A DNA stretch of 64,000 nt from Pleurodeles waltl (GCF_031143425.1 NC_090445.1:1575332049-1575396048); one strand, 5' to 3'; positions 10,137 to 21,706 are shown, numbered from the stretch's first letter. Notes: generated by a model not told the origin, from the letters alone. Numbers and translations are program-made.

Positions 10137-11472
10137 TGTGCTGCCATTTGATAAAGTTTGTTTTGACCAATGACTTTGTGTTTCACCACTGCGCATATTA
10201 GTTGCTCAATGTTCACCAGTAGCACATGGTATGTTTTGTTCAGTTTAGCCGCCTATGGGCTTTGACATTGCATTAGTCATTACATTCTGTATTCTGCCTA
10301 TTGGCTTTGACATGGCATTAGCCATTACTTTCTGTATTCAGTTGAGCCGCCTATGGGCTTTGACATGGCATTAGCCATTACTTTCTGTATTCAGTTTAGC
10401 CGCCTATGGGCTTTGACATCGTATTAGCCATTACATTCTGTATTCTGCCTATTGGCTTTGACATGCTGTATCCAGTCTAGCCGCCTATTGGCTTTGACAT
10501 TGCATTCCTATTGGCTTTGACATGATGTATTCAGTTTATCTGCCTATTGACTTTGACATGCTATTAGATATTCTGCCTATTGGCTTTGACATGATATCAT
10601 ATATTACATTTTATATTCAGCTCCGCTGCCTATTGGCTTTGACATGATATTATACATTGCATTTTATATTCAGCTCCGCTGCCTATTGGCTTTGACATGA
10701 TATTATACATTGCATTTTATATTCAGCTCAGCTGCCTATGGGCTTTGACATGATATCATACATTGCATTTTGTATTCAGCTTAGATGCTTATTGGCTTTG
10801 ACATGACACTAGACATTGCATTTGATATTTAGGTTAGCTGCCCATTGCCTTTAACGTGGAGTTAGACATTGCAGTTGAGAATCCAAGCTGTATTTTTCCA
10901 AGCTGTGTTTTTGCACAAGATGAACCAAGATGTTTTTCTCACAGTAGACTAGACATGATAAGAGAGAGTACATGGGTGTTGTTTTTTCCTCGCTTGAGCT
11001 TGGGAACAGGAGTAGTCTTGGAGACCTGGCCAGTCTCCAAAGGGCTTGCTCAGTTTCCCAGGTCTGAGAGGAGGGGGCACACCTTTGTAACGAATGTAAC
11101 AGGCTGCAGAGAGTCAGATTCGAATCTGCCGGACCTCGTGCTGGAGCTTGGCGCCAGCTGCCAGCATCCCGTGTGGGTAGATGAAACTCTTTCTCGCGGC
11201 TGACAGGGGTCATCAGCTTGCAGACCTTAGAAAGATGTAGCTGTAAATAGTTCCTACACGGTGAAGTATTTGTTTTGCTTTGCATTCAATATCTTATAAA
11301 TATAACCTGCTGTGTATATTGCAAACTGATATATTTTGTTTGATTAACGCGGACTGGAAAGCTACTAATTCGTCATTCATATAACAACAATAAAAGTCTT
11401 CTTTGACCTCAGAAGTGCATTTCTGTTGTGTTATGTTAGTGCTTAGAAACTAAATAAGAGGAAAGCACTACA
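10137..11472 (+). repeat. 3' LTR (1336 bp)
   Basis: Near-identical to 6317-7706. Visible differences are one missing 53-bp unit, CATCGCAT versus CATCGTAT, TATAGATTG versus TATACATTG, and CCCGGGTC versus CCCAGGTC with one fewer G in the following run. It is followed by the GATGG duplication and then the rest of the host recombinase gene. Confidence 0.9.
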
Positions 11473-11606
11473 GATGGGTGGGTGGTTGTTTGGAAGATAT
11501 TATAAAGGCAGCTGATTGGTCATTTGCAGAAACATTTAGGAGATTTTATTTTAAGTCTGTAGATCATATTTCAAAAGGTGTTTTGAAAGACTTTGAACAT
11601 GCATAA

Positions 11607-11889
11607 TGTTAGCCTCCTGTCTTGACATAAAATGCTGACTATTATAGGTTAACTGTATAAAGAATTGTGATTTTCTTTAAAGACAAGGAGGCTACCATTA
11701 TTCCACCCACCCTTCCGTTGAGGAGCAGTTAAGGATAGGGAGCTTTATTAGAATTAATATGTTTATGTCAAGGTTTCTGAAATAAATTTGAAGTATTTTT
11801 CATATGTTGGTGTTCAGAGTGTATGAATTGGTTTTATATCTTGGTTTATCTTGGCAATTATTAAACGTGTTTAAAACTTGATTTCAAAA
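11607..11889 (+). other. 3' terminal region of the DIRS-like element
   Basis: Non-coding. It contains an imperfect inverted repeat, AGCCTCCTGTCTT near 11611-11623 and AAGACAAGGAGGCT near 11680-11694, differing by one base. DIRS ends often carry such inverted segments. The exact terminus is not resolved. Confidence 0.4.
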
Positions 11890-14800
11890 AAATATATTTT
11901 AATTGAATTTTCAGTTACCAATTACAAGAAAGACACGGAGGATACAAAATTAGTATCTCAGTAAAGTTTGAGAACAAGTGGATTCTGAGAATAAGTGCAA
12001 GTACAGGTGTACGTACAGTGAGTGAGAACAACAGCATCTTGTTGAGCAGTTGTGTAAAGTCCTTGGGGTGCGTGAAATAAAGGAGTGGTGCCATGCTCCT
12101 CAAAGGAACCAACAATAGACAGAATGAGGACAGAAAGATAAGAACTCAGGATCGTGAGGTGGCAGGGGGTAAGCAGTCACGTGTTGGGACATCAGGAGAG
12201 CACAGCAAATAGGGTGAGCGGCCAGTGGGGGCATTGTGTGAGCCCATGGCAGGAAACAGCAGAACAAGCCTCCCAGCTGTGCTATGTATGGAGTGAGCAA
12301 GGCAGGTGTGTGTGCTCTTGAGGCTGGGAGGAAGGGATGGGGTTTGTTGTCTTCTGCTGGAAGTGTGCTTGCAGCTTGACACAATGGGTGGAGATCGGGC
12401 ATTTACGCAGGCGACGCAGCTCCTCGTATCAGAGGTCATCTTCCTCCGCTGTCCCCCACTTACGTACAGCACCATGCCAAGTGGACACCGGGGGGGTGCT
12501 GTGGGGGAGTACCAGTGCATTGTCAGGGTGCGCTTTGCGAGGAGTACTAAAGATGTAAAATGGGCCCACACTTGCTGTTGTTTAGTGTGTCTGAAAATAC
12601 CTAAGGAGCTAGCCCCCAACGACTCGAGGTCTGTAAGTTCAGTGACAATTTGCAGGGTAGAGTGTACAGAATACCAGTATCTTTGGAAAGCCGAACAGGA
12701 CCAGAGCATGTGGATAAAATCTGCTTCTTGAGCTGGGCAGCAAGGACAGCCTGGTGGTGTGCCTGGGATTAAGCGGTGTAAGTGTACTGGGGTGAGATAC
12801 ACCCTGTGAAGGATAAGGAACAGTATATTTTTTAATCAGGAGTTGCACAAAACAAGCTTAGGAAATCGGAGAGCTGTGTCCCATCCATTGTCCCATAGTG
12901 CCCTTCTGAAATTGTCGTCCCACTGATGTTGGAGTATCGACAGAGGGATGTGCATGAGTTTGCATGTTGCTCTGTATAGCCATGTGATAAGGTGGCGGCT
13001 GAATCCTATCAGCAGGATGGAATGTAGCACTGAGTGTTTAGGGGGTTCTCCTTCTGTTGTATCCCAGAGCATTTGGCATGCTGTTTATGAAGGAGGAACT
13101 GCCTATCTGGAAGGTTGCTTTTCTCTGCCAGCTGTGCAAACGAGAGGAGATGATACACTTGAAAGGGATCACCCACTGGGTGGACTGAGTTCCCGTCCGT
13201 ATCCTCAAGGCTCAGGGAGTGTAAAATCTGTGCTGATGGGGCAGCCAGATGAGGCGGAATAACAGGGTATATAGCAAGGTGGCACAAGACAGCTGGTGCA
13301 CACGAGCCATGCACTGCCGAGCCAGCACCACCATCAATAGCTAAGTATGATGGGGTTGTGGCTTTTTCAGAAGGTGCCTCCACAATGGCAGGATCGAAGA
13401 TGGGTCCCTGAGCGTTAGTGGCTTCTCTCAGATTGTAGCCTGCAGTCCAATGAGAAAACCACTGGAGCTGTGGTGCCAAGAAGTAAGCTTCAAATGACAG
13501 GGCCCCCAGGCCTCCCTGTTCAGTCGGCAGTGGTAATTTGGCAAGGGTGACCCTGTGCCGGCCAGCACCACACACAAGTTCGATAGAGAGAGTGTCCAAT
13601 TCCGCAAAGAAGTAATGTGGTGGTATGATTGGGAGGTTTGCAAAGTAATAGAGTAATCGAGGTAGGAGAATCATTTTCGCCTGGGCAGTCTAGCCAATAG
13701 GTGGCAGTGGGAGGGTCTGCCAGAAACGCATTTGGGTCTAGACCCCGCTTAAAACTCTGCAGTAGTTACCATCGAAGAGGTTGGCATTGGAGTGGTAGAT
13801 TTGGACCTCTAGGTATTAAACTGCTTGTGGGCGCCAATGAAGGTGGACGTCACCGAGAGTCAGATCGCATGGTAATTGTCCTGGGCATAGTGGATAGACC
13901 GCTGATTTTATCCAGTTAATCCAGAGCCCGGAGGCAGAGGCAAAGTCTGCTAGGATACGCGGGATCAGCGTAAGGTCTGCTTTGATATCTTGAAGATACA
14001 AGAGTAGGTTGTCCGCATAGAGGGACACCGCATGTATCCCATCTGATAGTGGTATGGCCCACTCCATGCCTCATGCTTGGAGTCTTAGAGCTAGAGGATC
14101 CTTAGCAAGGGCAAACAACAGGGGGGAGAGTGAGCACCCCTGTCTTTTGCCCCGACACACAGGGAATGGTGAGAGATGAGACGGCCTAGAGCAACTCTGG
14201 AGGTTGGGTTGGTATAAAGCAGTCTAGTGTATGCCAAAAGCTTGAGTCCGACTCCTACCCGGTGGAGGACCTCGAAAAGGCATGGCCAGGTCAGTGTGTC
14301 AAAAGTCTTTACCAGGTCTAGTATACAACAAGCAAAGTTAGTGTGATGGCCTTGGACCTGATCCTGTATATGAAAAAGGTGGTGAATGTTTTGTGATGTA
14401 TTGCGCTCCAGTACGAAGCCATCTTGGTCCTGCATTCAAGACCAGGGAGAATTTGGGAGTACCTGTCTGCTAGGATTTTGCCCAGAACTTTATATTCTGT
14501 GCCCAGGCTAGCTATGGGCCTGTTTGAGGCCAAACTAGTGGGATTCCTATGGGGTTCAAGGATGGATTCTTGCAGTGTGTGGGGGAGTTCGCCTTTATGT
14601 AGTGCCTCCTCATATAGGGCCACAAGTCGAGATGCAAGCAAAGACAAAAAGGCGGCTTAGTATTCTATTGGCAGACCATCCAAGCCCGGTGTTTATTTCC
14701 AGGCGAGGTCTTGAATCGCTTGTGCAACTTCTGTGACGGTAATGGCTTCGTCAAGGGTAAGTCTGGTGGATGCCTGAAGGTTGGGAGGTGGACTTGTGCA

Positions 14801-15462
14801 AGAAAGGCTTCCGGTGTTGTGGTTGGTGAGGTGACTGGGTCTTTCTATAGTATGGAATAGTACTCTGTAAAGGCCTGTAGGATGTCAGCTTAGGGGTGTA
14901 TTTTGGCTTCCCTGGGATCTACTATCACAGTGATTGGGGGTGCTGTGCATTCCTGCTGAACAAGCCAAAGAGTCTGCCAGTTTTGTCACCTTCTCTGTGC
15001 ACCCTGGAAGTGTAGGCCTTGAAGTTGTAGCATCTCAGATCTTCTAGGAGTGCTGCGTATGCAGTCTTAGCCTCCTTGAACTGAGGATAAGCTCTGAGTG
15101 TGCATCCACCTCTTTACTGAAGTCAGCCAATTTTTGCTTGGCCTGTTCTATGTCTTTCTCCAGGGTGCGGCAGATTCTCACAAATGTTTTGGGATACAGA
15201 CCCCTCTGGGTACTGCCTGAAGGGCGTCCAATTCGAGCACCTTAGTGGAGGCTGTGCCTGAGTTCTCGGTAAAGTAGTGGCAAAGGTGTTCTCTTTGTTC
15301 CTGCTGAAAAACAGGGTCTTCCAGGCAATCCTGGGTAGCTACCATGTGGGTACCAGTGGGGGCGGAGGAGTCCAGTGGACATCTATAATGTGCATCGCGG
15401 TCAGACACAGGGCCACAGGTAACAATGGCTGGTGAGTGCAGCTTGCGATCAGAAGCACCCAA
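11890..15462 (-). mobile_element. L1-like LINE, decayed and probably 5' truncated
   Basis: On the minus strand, parts of an L1-type ORF2 occur in order from about 15460 down to 12146, followed by a 3' non-coding tail to about 11890. A degenerate A/T-rich end lies at 11886-11905. Endonuclease is missing or reduced to a remnant near 15200-15460. Stops and frameshifts are common. Confidence 0.75.
12146..15462 (-). pseudogene. L1-like ORF2 (RT and C-terminal zinc-knuckle region), decayed
   Basis: From 5' to 3' on the minus strand: a linker after the endonuclease (15178-15462, ending in LELDALQAVPRG); the RT fingers (14318-14647, SNRPIASLGTEYKVLGKIL); a palm block (14091-14435, CCILDLVKTFDTLTWP); the catalytic box LYADNLLLYL at about 13990-14019; the thumb region (13430-13674, MILLPRLLYYFANLPI and EQGGLGALSFEAY); and a C-terminal region with CPCCPAQEADFIHMLWSC at about 12694-12747, a CX2CX8HX4C motif. 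The RT box has ADN where ADD is expected, removing one catalytic Asp. Frames shift near 14080, 13000 and 12800. ORF2 nicks target DNA and copies LINE RNA. Confidence 0.75.
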
Positions 15463-16442
15463 AGGTTATAAGACAGGGCAGCCATTCGTAGGTTCCCCTC
15501 AATCTAGCCTGTCACGGCTAGGACTGGTGCAAGGAGGTATGGCTGATGAAATTCATTGGATTTAGGAAAGTGGCAAGATCTGATGATCAGGCTCTGGAGT
15601 GCGGGACACAGCTGTGGGTCTTGTAGGTGCAGTCTGCTGCCACATGCCTTGATTGTGACGCCGATGTGGGGGGGCCCATCCTCAAAGATAATGTACATTG
15701 GCACCATACCCCCCGTTGACACACCCCGTGTGCCCTGTGCAGCTGCGCCAGGGATCCGGCTTCAGGAGAGTGGTGAGGGAAGAAAGAAGAGGGACTGGGT
15801 TGGGGGCATTTGCTCTGGGGAGCGGTTTTCACCTGCTGCTCCCTGGGGAACATCAGCACCACCGGTGTTCTGTAGGGCCCCGGTCACCACTCCCGCCACC
15901 AGTGTTGGTGCCTTGCGGTGTCCCCTGAGGCCCTGCACTTCTCAGTACGTACTCCATCATGCGCCTTGACTCAAGTGCCGCTGCGGGGGGCCTGCGGGTG
16001 TCTTGCTGGCAAGGTATCGGGGAAGCCTCAAGGCCGAGGTAGGCCGCAGTACTTTTGAGGCCCCACGCTGCTGTCCTCAATTCCTGGAGATGGGCAGGAC
16101 TGTTGCTGATCTCTGGTGTAGCCAGCCATGGCACCCACTCAGGCTGCGGAAATAACCAGTGGGGCTAATCTAGCGAGGCACTAGGCCACCCGCCATAATT
16201 AGGTCACAGCAAGGTCCGGAGCTGTGGAGCCACGGACTCCGGCATCCCCTCCTGTATGATCGCCACATGGGAACACTGGTCACACACTCTGCAGCCCGCG
16301 CCCCCTGCATGCCCTGACCTGAGTGCCGAGGCGGGGGAAGCCGCATGGATGGCAGGCTTCGTTTGGGCACCGCAGGGTCTCTAGGGACATTCACCATTGC
16401 TGCTGGCCACAAGAAGCAGATGGAATGTATAGAATTGGACAT
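15463..16442 (-). other. GC-rich region, possible 5' part of the L1-like element
   Basis: Short open stretches on the minus strand give Pro/Ala/Gln-rich peptides (for example at 15853-16134) that match no L1 ORF1 domain I recognise. It abuts the ORF2 remnant, so it may be the diverged 5' region or unrelated DNA. No gene is supported. Confidence 0.3.
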
Positions 16443-18489
16443 TGGTTCACTAAGAAAAAGTAATCCAGCTTAAAACCTTTATCATTAGCTCATCACCAAA
16501 ACCAACTCAGACCTACCATAACAAGGGTAAGCTTTCTCAAAATCAGATATAAGGAAAAGAGTCAGCAAAATTACTAATACCTATAAAATTACTGTTGGAA
16601 AAACTCCTTAGGAAGGTCTAACAAGGACTATCACAGAGCAAATCTTCGATCCCAGGGATTTACTCAAAGGGGAAACCAATACCAAAACCCTTGCCTACTA
16701 CAGCAATTTGTGAGAATCCATGTCACACAGTATATGTCTGCAGGCGGTGTTCTACGCTGTGTTATAACAATCCTTCCTGAATCCGGTTCAGCCTACCTTC
16801 TCAGAGTACTGAGGTCTCTTTATAGTACTGCACTCTCTTAGGTACCACCCTGTCTCTATTTCAAATTTATCTTTAAGCTGCTCTACCATCAATCTTCCCC
16901 CCCTCAAAATACCGTTTTGTTTTTCTTCTCAATGTCATGCCCTCACTCTCGATGCAGGCTAGGTGCAGCTTTTTCTATGTATGCAGCTCTATGATGCTGA
17001 TAATACCCTTAATGCATGACTGTCCCTTTGAGATGTTGACACAGACTTCCTGTGAAGCCCTTCTCAGGATACTGCTCAGGCTTCCTGCTTAGGGTACTGC
17101 TCTGTGTACCACTGCCCTATCCTCTAATATATGTCATTGTGCTATTGATTCTCTCTGAAGCCCCTCAGGGTACTGTTCTGGCTTCTCCATTTCTGTGCTG
17201 CCTTCTCTCAATGTACTACCCCCTTTCTATGAAATTCATCTCTAGAAACAGCTGTCTCTGATGGTGTTTGTTCATCTTAGGGACAGTTAGTTGTTAGTGC
17301 ACTATTGTTACTGAAGGTGTTACTCTCTCAGGAGGATGCTGCCCTCTCTATTTTGTGCTGTTTGTCAGGGTGCTTCTACTTCTCACTGAAACACCTCTCA
17401 TGTCACTGTTCCTTCTTCCTGTCAGGGTGCTGTATTTGCTCATAGTCCTATGTCCTCTGCTACCCTACAGATTACCGTCCTTTCCATCTGCAACACTTAT
17501 GATACTGTTACCCTCTTTGACACTTCTGGTCTCTCAAATGCACTCAGGTTGTCCCATCCACTCAAGTTGCTCTGTCCTTCTACATAAATATTTGCCATAT
17601 TATCTATTTGATCATTGTTTGTCCACTGATCACATTGTTTAACACAGTTTTGCTTTCATGCAGTGAGTTTTGTTTTGCAGTTCTGATCACGTGTCTTTCA
17701 AGGAGGATCTATTTGTTGTTACTCTGACCCATTCCTAAACTCAGTTGTCCTGTTATTTATGCAAAACAGGCATATGATTTACAAAAAACATAAACACTCT
17801 TTTTACATTCTATTTGTAAAAATGTTTATTTTATTTGTTGTTTTTGACCTTGTAATTCTCCATTCCTTAGGATTGCCTCTCTCTTTCCATCCATAGGCTA
17901 TGTCTGTCCACCCATCTCTGGACTGTGTTTCTCTTCCCTTACACTGGTACGCTTGCTATCCTTACCTTGGCACTGTCTCAGTGCCTATCCCTTGTCTCTC
18001 CACCCAACACTTGCCTGTCCACACATCCCTTGGTTTTGCCTGCCTATTCACCCCTTTTTCTTGCCTGCCCTTTCATAAATTCACCTTGGCTACTATTCGT
18101 CCCTACTGCTTTGCCTCTCAGCCTCTGCTTTGGTTCTCACTTTTCATCTCTGGCCTGTCTCTCCTCCATTCCTTGATCTTGTCTCCAAAGTATCCCTTCT
18201 TCTTGGTCTCAACACCAGTGTATCACCTATCCCATATTTCACCACTAATCTCTGTCTCTCCTTACATCTCAGGCCATGATAAACACCCCTCACATTATTT
18301 TTCAGCCCATACTTTGGCTCTGTTTTCCATCTGTATCTTTAGTATGTCTGTCCACCCATTCCTTCACCCTTATTTCTCCACTGGTTGCTAGTATCTTCAT
18401 GTTCCTGCAGTCCTTCTGTCCATTCTTGGCTTCCTCTGCTTTCCAGTCCATCCAACCTTCCTTTGCTCATTCTCTCCCTTCTCTCCACC
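16443..18489. other. Pyrimidine-rich low-complexity DNA, no supported gene
   Basis: From about 16790 to 18480 the plus strand is rich in CT with loose recurrences such as CTCAGGGTACTG and CTGTCCACCCATT. Open frames here give Leu/Ser/Pro/Cys-rich peptides typical of such base composition. Nothing coding is supported. Confidence 0.5.
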
Positions 18490-18659
18490 CATCCCATGCG
18501 AATAGGAGTCGGAACAACACACGCTGGAGCCATGCATGCCTAAACAACGCGGTTGGAACAACTACTGCGTTGTTACCACAAATTCCTTTACCACGAATGT
18601 CTTAACAACTATTTTTCATTGTAAAGGCATTTCTGGTAAAGGCATGTGTGAACGGCATG

Positions 18660-19505
18660 TGACTCCCCCCACCCCAGTCCACCCACCCCTAAGACAATTG
18701 TACCCCAACCACCCACCCCACCCCTAAAAACAATTCTTACACTACCCCAACACCCACCCCTACCCCGCCCCCAAAACTACTGCGACCCTCCACCCCCCTA
18801 AAATTTAAAAATACTCTAACCCCCCACCCCGCCCCTAAAAACTAAAAATACTACCACTACCCCCACCCCTGCCCCTAAAACTACTGCGACCCCCACCCCC
18901 CCAAACCCTAAACTACCCTGACCCCCAATCCCACCCCTAAAAACTAAAAATACCCCAACCCCCACCCCTAAAACTACCGCGACCCCCACCCCCTAAAACC
19001 TAAACTACTCGACCCCCCACCCCTGCCCCTAAAACTACAGCGACCCCCCCACCCCGCCCCTAAAACTACTGTAACCCCCTAAAACCTAAACTACCCCGAC
19101 CCCCAACCCCACTCCTAAAACTAACCTAACCCCCCAACCCCACTAAAAACGAAAAATACCCGACCCCCCCACCCCTGCCCCTAAAACTACCCCGATCCCC
19201 CACCCCGCCCCTAAAACTACCACGACCCCCCAACCCGCCCCTAAAACTACCTCGAATCCCCACCCCACCACTAAAAACTAAAAAGACCCCGACCCCCACA
19301 CCCCTGTCCCTAAAACTACTGCGACCCCCACCCCCTAAAACCTAAAGTACCCTAATCCCCCACCCCCCTAAAAACGAAAAATACCCCAACCCCCCACCCC
19401 GCCCCTAAACCTAAACGACTCCGACCCCCCACCCCCAAAAACTAAAAATACCCCCGCCCCTAAAACTAAAAATGTCCCGACCCCCCAACCCCCGCACCTA
19501 GAGCA
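18660..19505. repeat. C-rich minisatellite, CCCCTAAAACTA family
   Basis: More than 15 imperfect units alternate CCCACCCC or CCCGCCCC blocks with CTAAAACTA or CTAAAAACTAAAAATA. The plus strand is nearly free of G. The complementary strand has many runs of four or more G, which favours quadruplex formation. Confidence 0.85.
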
Positions 19506-19560
19506 GCCCCAGCCCCACTTACCTGATCGCGGCCTCCGACGAAGCTGACTCCCTTCTTCT

Positions 19561-19610
19561 GTGCCTTAACCACGCATGTGCATTGTTCAGCACATGCGTG
19601 GTTAAGGCAC
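19561..19610. repeat. Perfect 21-bp palindrome with 8-base loop
   Basis: The arms at 19561-19581 and 19590-19610 are exact reverse complements (outer bases GTGCCTTAACCACG), separated by ATTGTTCA. This is a strong hairpin or cruciform candidate just beside the C-rich array. Confidence 0.95.
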
Positions 19611-19944
19611 CGAACAAGGAAGTTGTGGTTAACGAAAGCGTTGTTCCGCTTCCGCTGACCATGACGTTGCTGTTCGGGAGTCGTGGCTGGGATTGTTTCC
19701 CATCCTATGCCCCACCCTGGTATCTAACCATTCCATGCCTGCCTGTGCCACACCATCCATCCTCCATTTGCTGCCTGTCCCTTTTCCCTCCACCCACCCC
19801 TTTGCTTCGAAGCTTCAGACAATTCACATTTTAAATTAAGGATATAACTGAGTTTGTTGCCACATTTAAAAGACTTGCACACTAAATTATGAGGTCTAAT
19901 AACAAGATGACACTGATTTAAATCAAAAACAGAAACCAAACAAA

Positions 19945-20403
19945 AAAACACTTTCCTCAATGCCCGCCACATCGCTGCATTTCTGGCTCCACTGCAGGCA
20001 CAGGCTCCCAGACTGTCCTCCGACCAATCCTAACACTGCTCTCATGCTGCTGGCAGCATGAGAGCTGCATCAGGATTGGCCTGAGCTTCCTTGATTTGCG
20101 CTCCCAGAAAGACTGGGAGCCTGTGCCTGCTGTCTCCACCGCGGCAACACAGCTCGGGTTGGAGACAGCTCAGTGAGCGTGTCGGATTGGCCGTCCTGAG
20201 ACGGCTGACCAAATCCACACGCAGACTTACAACAGTGCTCACCACTCCGCTTTGTGCCTGTCATCACCCATGGCCCTGCCCCCTAAAAAAATAAAACGAT
20301 AATAAACATGGTTTATTATCATTTTATTTTTCAAGTTTTGCAACGTCTGCTACTGGCGGGGGGGCAATGCTCCTCCGCCATAGCGGAGGAGCCGTCGCTG
20401 GAT
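19945..20403 (-). repeat. Foldback repeat family, copy A
   Basis: It shares ordered blocks with 44628-45080 in the opposite orientation. One end has CTCCTCCGC next to GCGGAGGAG; then come an A/T-rich stretch, a GGGGCAGGGCC block, and a set of inverted repeats built on CCAATCC and CTCATGCTGC/GCAGCATGAG (perfect 12-bp arms near 20040-20065). Outer arms CAGGCACAGGCTCCCAG (about 19996) and CTGGGAGCCTGTGCCTG (about 20115) are exact complements. No ORF is present. The family is probably a non-autonomous DNA element. Confidence 0.7.
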
Positions 20404-20916
20404 GGTTAATGTGCTAGCTGTGGTAATCTGCATGTAGCCTGCAGGTTATGCTTACATCCTGGCACCACTGGTCTGGCTCAGTATTTCATTCTTCTGGAGG
20501 TCGGAAAAAGGAACGTAAATATAAAGGGTCACAAATCCATCTGAAAAAAAAATTCAATAACGTGCCACACTGTTTAGGGCCTCCAGTTCCTCCCTGCTGC
20601 CTCTCAGTGTACCACCATCTGACCCTCATCAGGCCTCAAGAGCTGTTTCTCTCCCAAATCAGTTCCTTCCCTTTCCTACTCCTCACTTAAACTTTCAGTT
20701 TCTGAGTCCCATGGAACAACTTTAGGTTCATGCTGTCCCTTAGATACACATGTACTCTGGGTTGGGCCGAGCCAGCTCCTCCACAGACGTAGCGCTGCAG
20801 ATGAGGATTCTAGACCCTCACGTCAGGTCAGGTTGCCAATTTCTGCTGATTAGGCGTCTCCTGGCTAGTCAGATGAAAAGGTATGCCACATATTTAAATG
20901 GAGCTTGGCTCTATGG
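20404..20916. other. No supported gene
   Basis: Mixed-composition DNA. Ends with the left target-site duplication CTCTATGG (20909-20916) of the hAT MITE. Confidence 0.5.
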
Positions 20917-21145
20917 CAGAGGTCTCCAATTATTTTTATAAACATGGCAATGTTTAAATATGTCTAAACCTATTTAAACATTGCAGTTAAGTACTGTTAC
21001 CTTTTTAAAACTGCAATAACATGCTTCTGCTTAAAACAAAGGCCTGTTAGCTGTATAATATTTATTTTGGCCAGAGTCAGGGGCCACCCCTGGGATCACT
21101 TCAGGCCCCCCTAGGGGGGCCCACCCCCCAGTTTGAAGACCTCTG
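20917..21145. mobile_element. hAT-type MITE (229 bp) with perfect 8-bp TSD
   Basis: The ends are CAGAGGTCTCCAA and TTTGAAGACCTCTG, forming imperfect terminal inverted repeats of about 14 bp. An exact 8-bp duplication, CTCTATGG, lies at 20909-20916 and 21146-21153. CAGxGG ends and an 8-bp TSD are the hAT signature. The interior is non-coding. Confidence 0.9.
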
Positions 21146-21153
21146 CTCTATGG

Positions 21154-21706
21154 ATTTGTACCGAAGCCCCTGAACGCTGAGCTACGGTGACAGCAGGAAT
21201 TCTAAGAAAAGTAATACGCGGTTGCCAAATTGACATCAAATCCGTTCCCGGAAGGAGAAATTGCAACCTGTCTGCAGAAGGCGACGGGGAGTTTGGATGG
21301 GATGAAACCCTTTTATCCTATTGGGGGTTGCACAACTGCTGAAGAGTATCTGGTCTAGTCATTGTGAGAGTGAATTTGTCAATTTAACTGTGCAACAAGT
21401 GCAGTAACCAGGAAGAAGGGAGGGCGAATGGTCGTGAGTTGTGGTGCTCCTAGAAGGACAGACGTGCACTGTGTAAACGGGAAAGCTGTTACAAATTCGA
21501 TAGAGTAATTGTTAACAGAAGTCGGGCACCGACACTGCAAACGTACATCTCACTGCTAGTCACCATATCCTAGACCTGATAACCAAGGAGACTGAGTAAT
21601 CATAGCACAGCCTAGGATAAGATCAATAAGTAAAGGGAAGGGAGTTGATTGAAAACCTAAAGGCACAGGATTACGGACAGAAGTGCAGCGTCCATCACAG
21701 CTTGCA
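21154..21706. other. No supported gene
   Basis: Mixed DNA with no supported coding or repeat signal. Confidence 0.45.

Larger units (their letters stand above)
6317..11472 (+). mobile_element. Complete young LTR element lacking pol
   Basis: Two direct LTRs (6317-7706 and 10137-11472) begin TGTGCTGCC and end GCACTACA. They are flanked by a perfect 5-bp target-site duplication, GATGG, at 6312-6316 and 11473-11477. A primer-binding site lies at 7709-7726 and a purine-rich tract ends at 10136. The internal region is only about 2.43 kb and holds two overlapping ORFs but no recognisable protease, RT or integrase. The element must therefore depend on enzymes made elsewhere. By eye the LTRs differ by about three substitutions, one G in a G-run and one 53-bp repeat unit, so insertion was recent. 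Confidence 0.9.
2298..11606 (+). mobile_element. DIRS-like tyrosine-recombinase retrotransposon, interrupted
   Basis: The order of pieces is gag-like (2298-3556), reverse transcriptase and RNase H (about 3600-5060), a connecting region (5089-5300) and tyrosine recombinase (5600-6316, resuming 11473-11606). This is the DIRS order. DIRS elements insert through a recombinase, so they lack target-site duplications and an integrase. The copy is old: it has many stops and frameshifts. It carries two insertions, a short AT-rich one in RT (3826-3996) and a complete LTR element in the recombinase gene (6317-11472). Outer boundaries are approximate because terminal repeats were not resolved. Confidence 0.8.
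5600..11606 (+). pseudogene. DIRS-like tyrosine recombinase, split by an LTR element
   Basis: The N-terminal core-binding domain is at 5612-5860 (VEADEIKVTNFLAGLFEKG, then NCYRSAVVAGH). The catalytic half follows in shifting frames, with LPTLHCLISFLRFSDAGAL at 5922-5976. The HxxR box is DHSVRGAMAS at about 6271-6300. The gene stops abruptly at 6316, where the LTR element starts, and resumes at 11473. The continuation ADWSFAETFRRFYF includes the Tyr codon at 11547-11549, the expected nucleophile, and ends at TAA 11604-11606. Both halves carry other stops, so the gene was probably dead before or soon after the insertion. The recombinase integrates the circular DNA intermediate. Confidence 0.8.
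18490..19680. repeat. Composite repeat: unique arms around a C-rich array
   Basis: The left arm (18500-18660) and right arm (19510-19680) both contain GGAACAAC/GTTGTTCC and TTAACAAC-like words in opposite orientation (CGGAACAACAC near 18510; GCGTTGTTCCGC near 19638). A minisatellite lies between them. This could be a foldback or MITE-type element that has grown by internal tandem expansion. Termini and duplication are not certain. Confidence 0.4.

Noticed and set aside
12306..12731. 141-codon plus-strand frame
   Set aside because: Antisense of the L1-like ORF2 C-terminal region.
17900..18391. 163-codon Leu/Ser/Cys/Pro-rich frame resembling a membrane protein
   Set aside because: Hydrophobicity comes from CT-rich low-complexity DNA; neighbouring frames look the same.
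18660..19505. Interstitial telomere
   Set aside because: Units are CCCCTAAAACTA-like and irregular, not vertebrate CCCTAA repeats.
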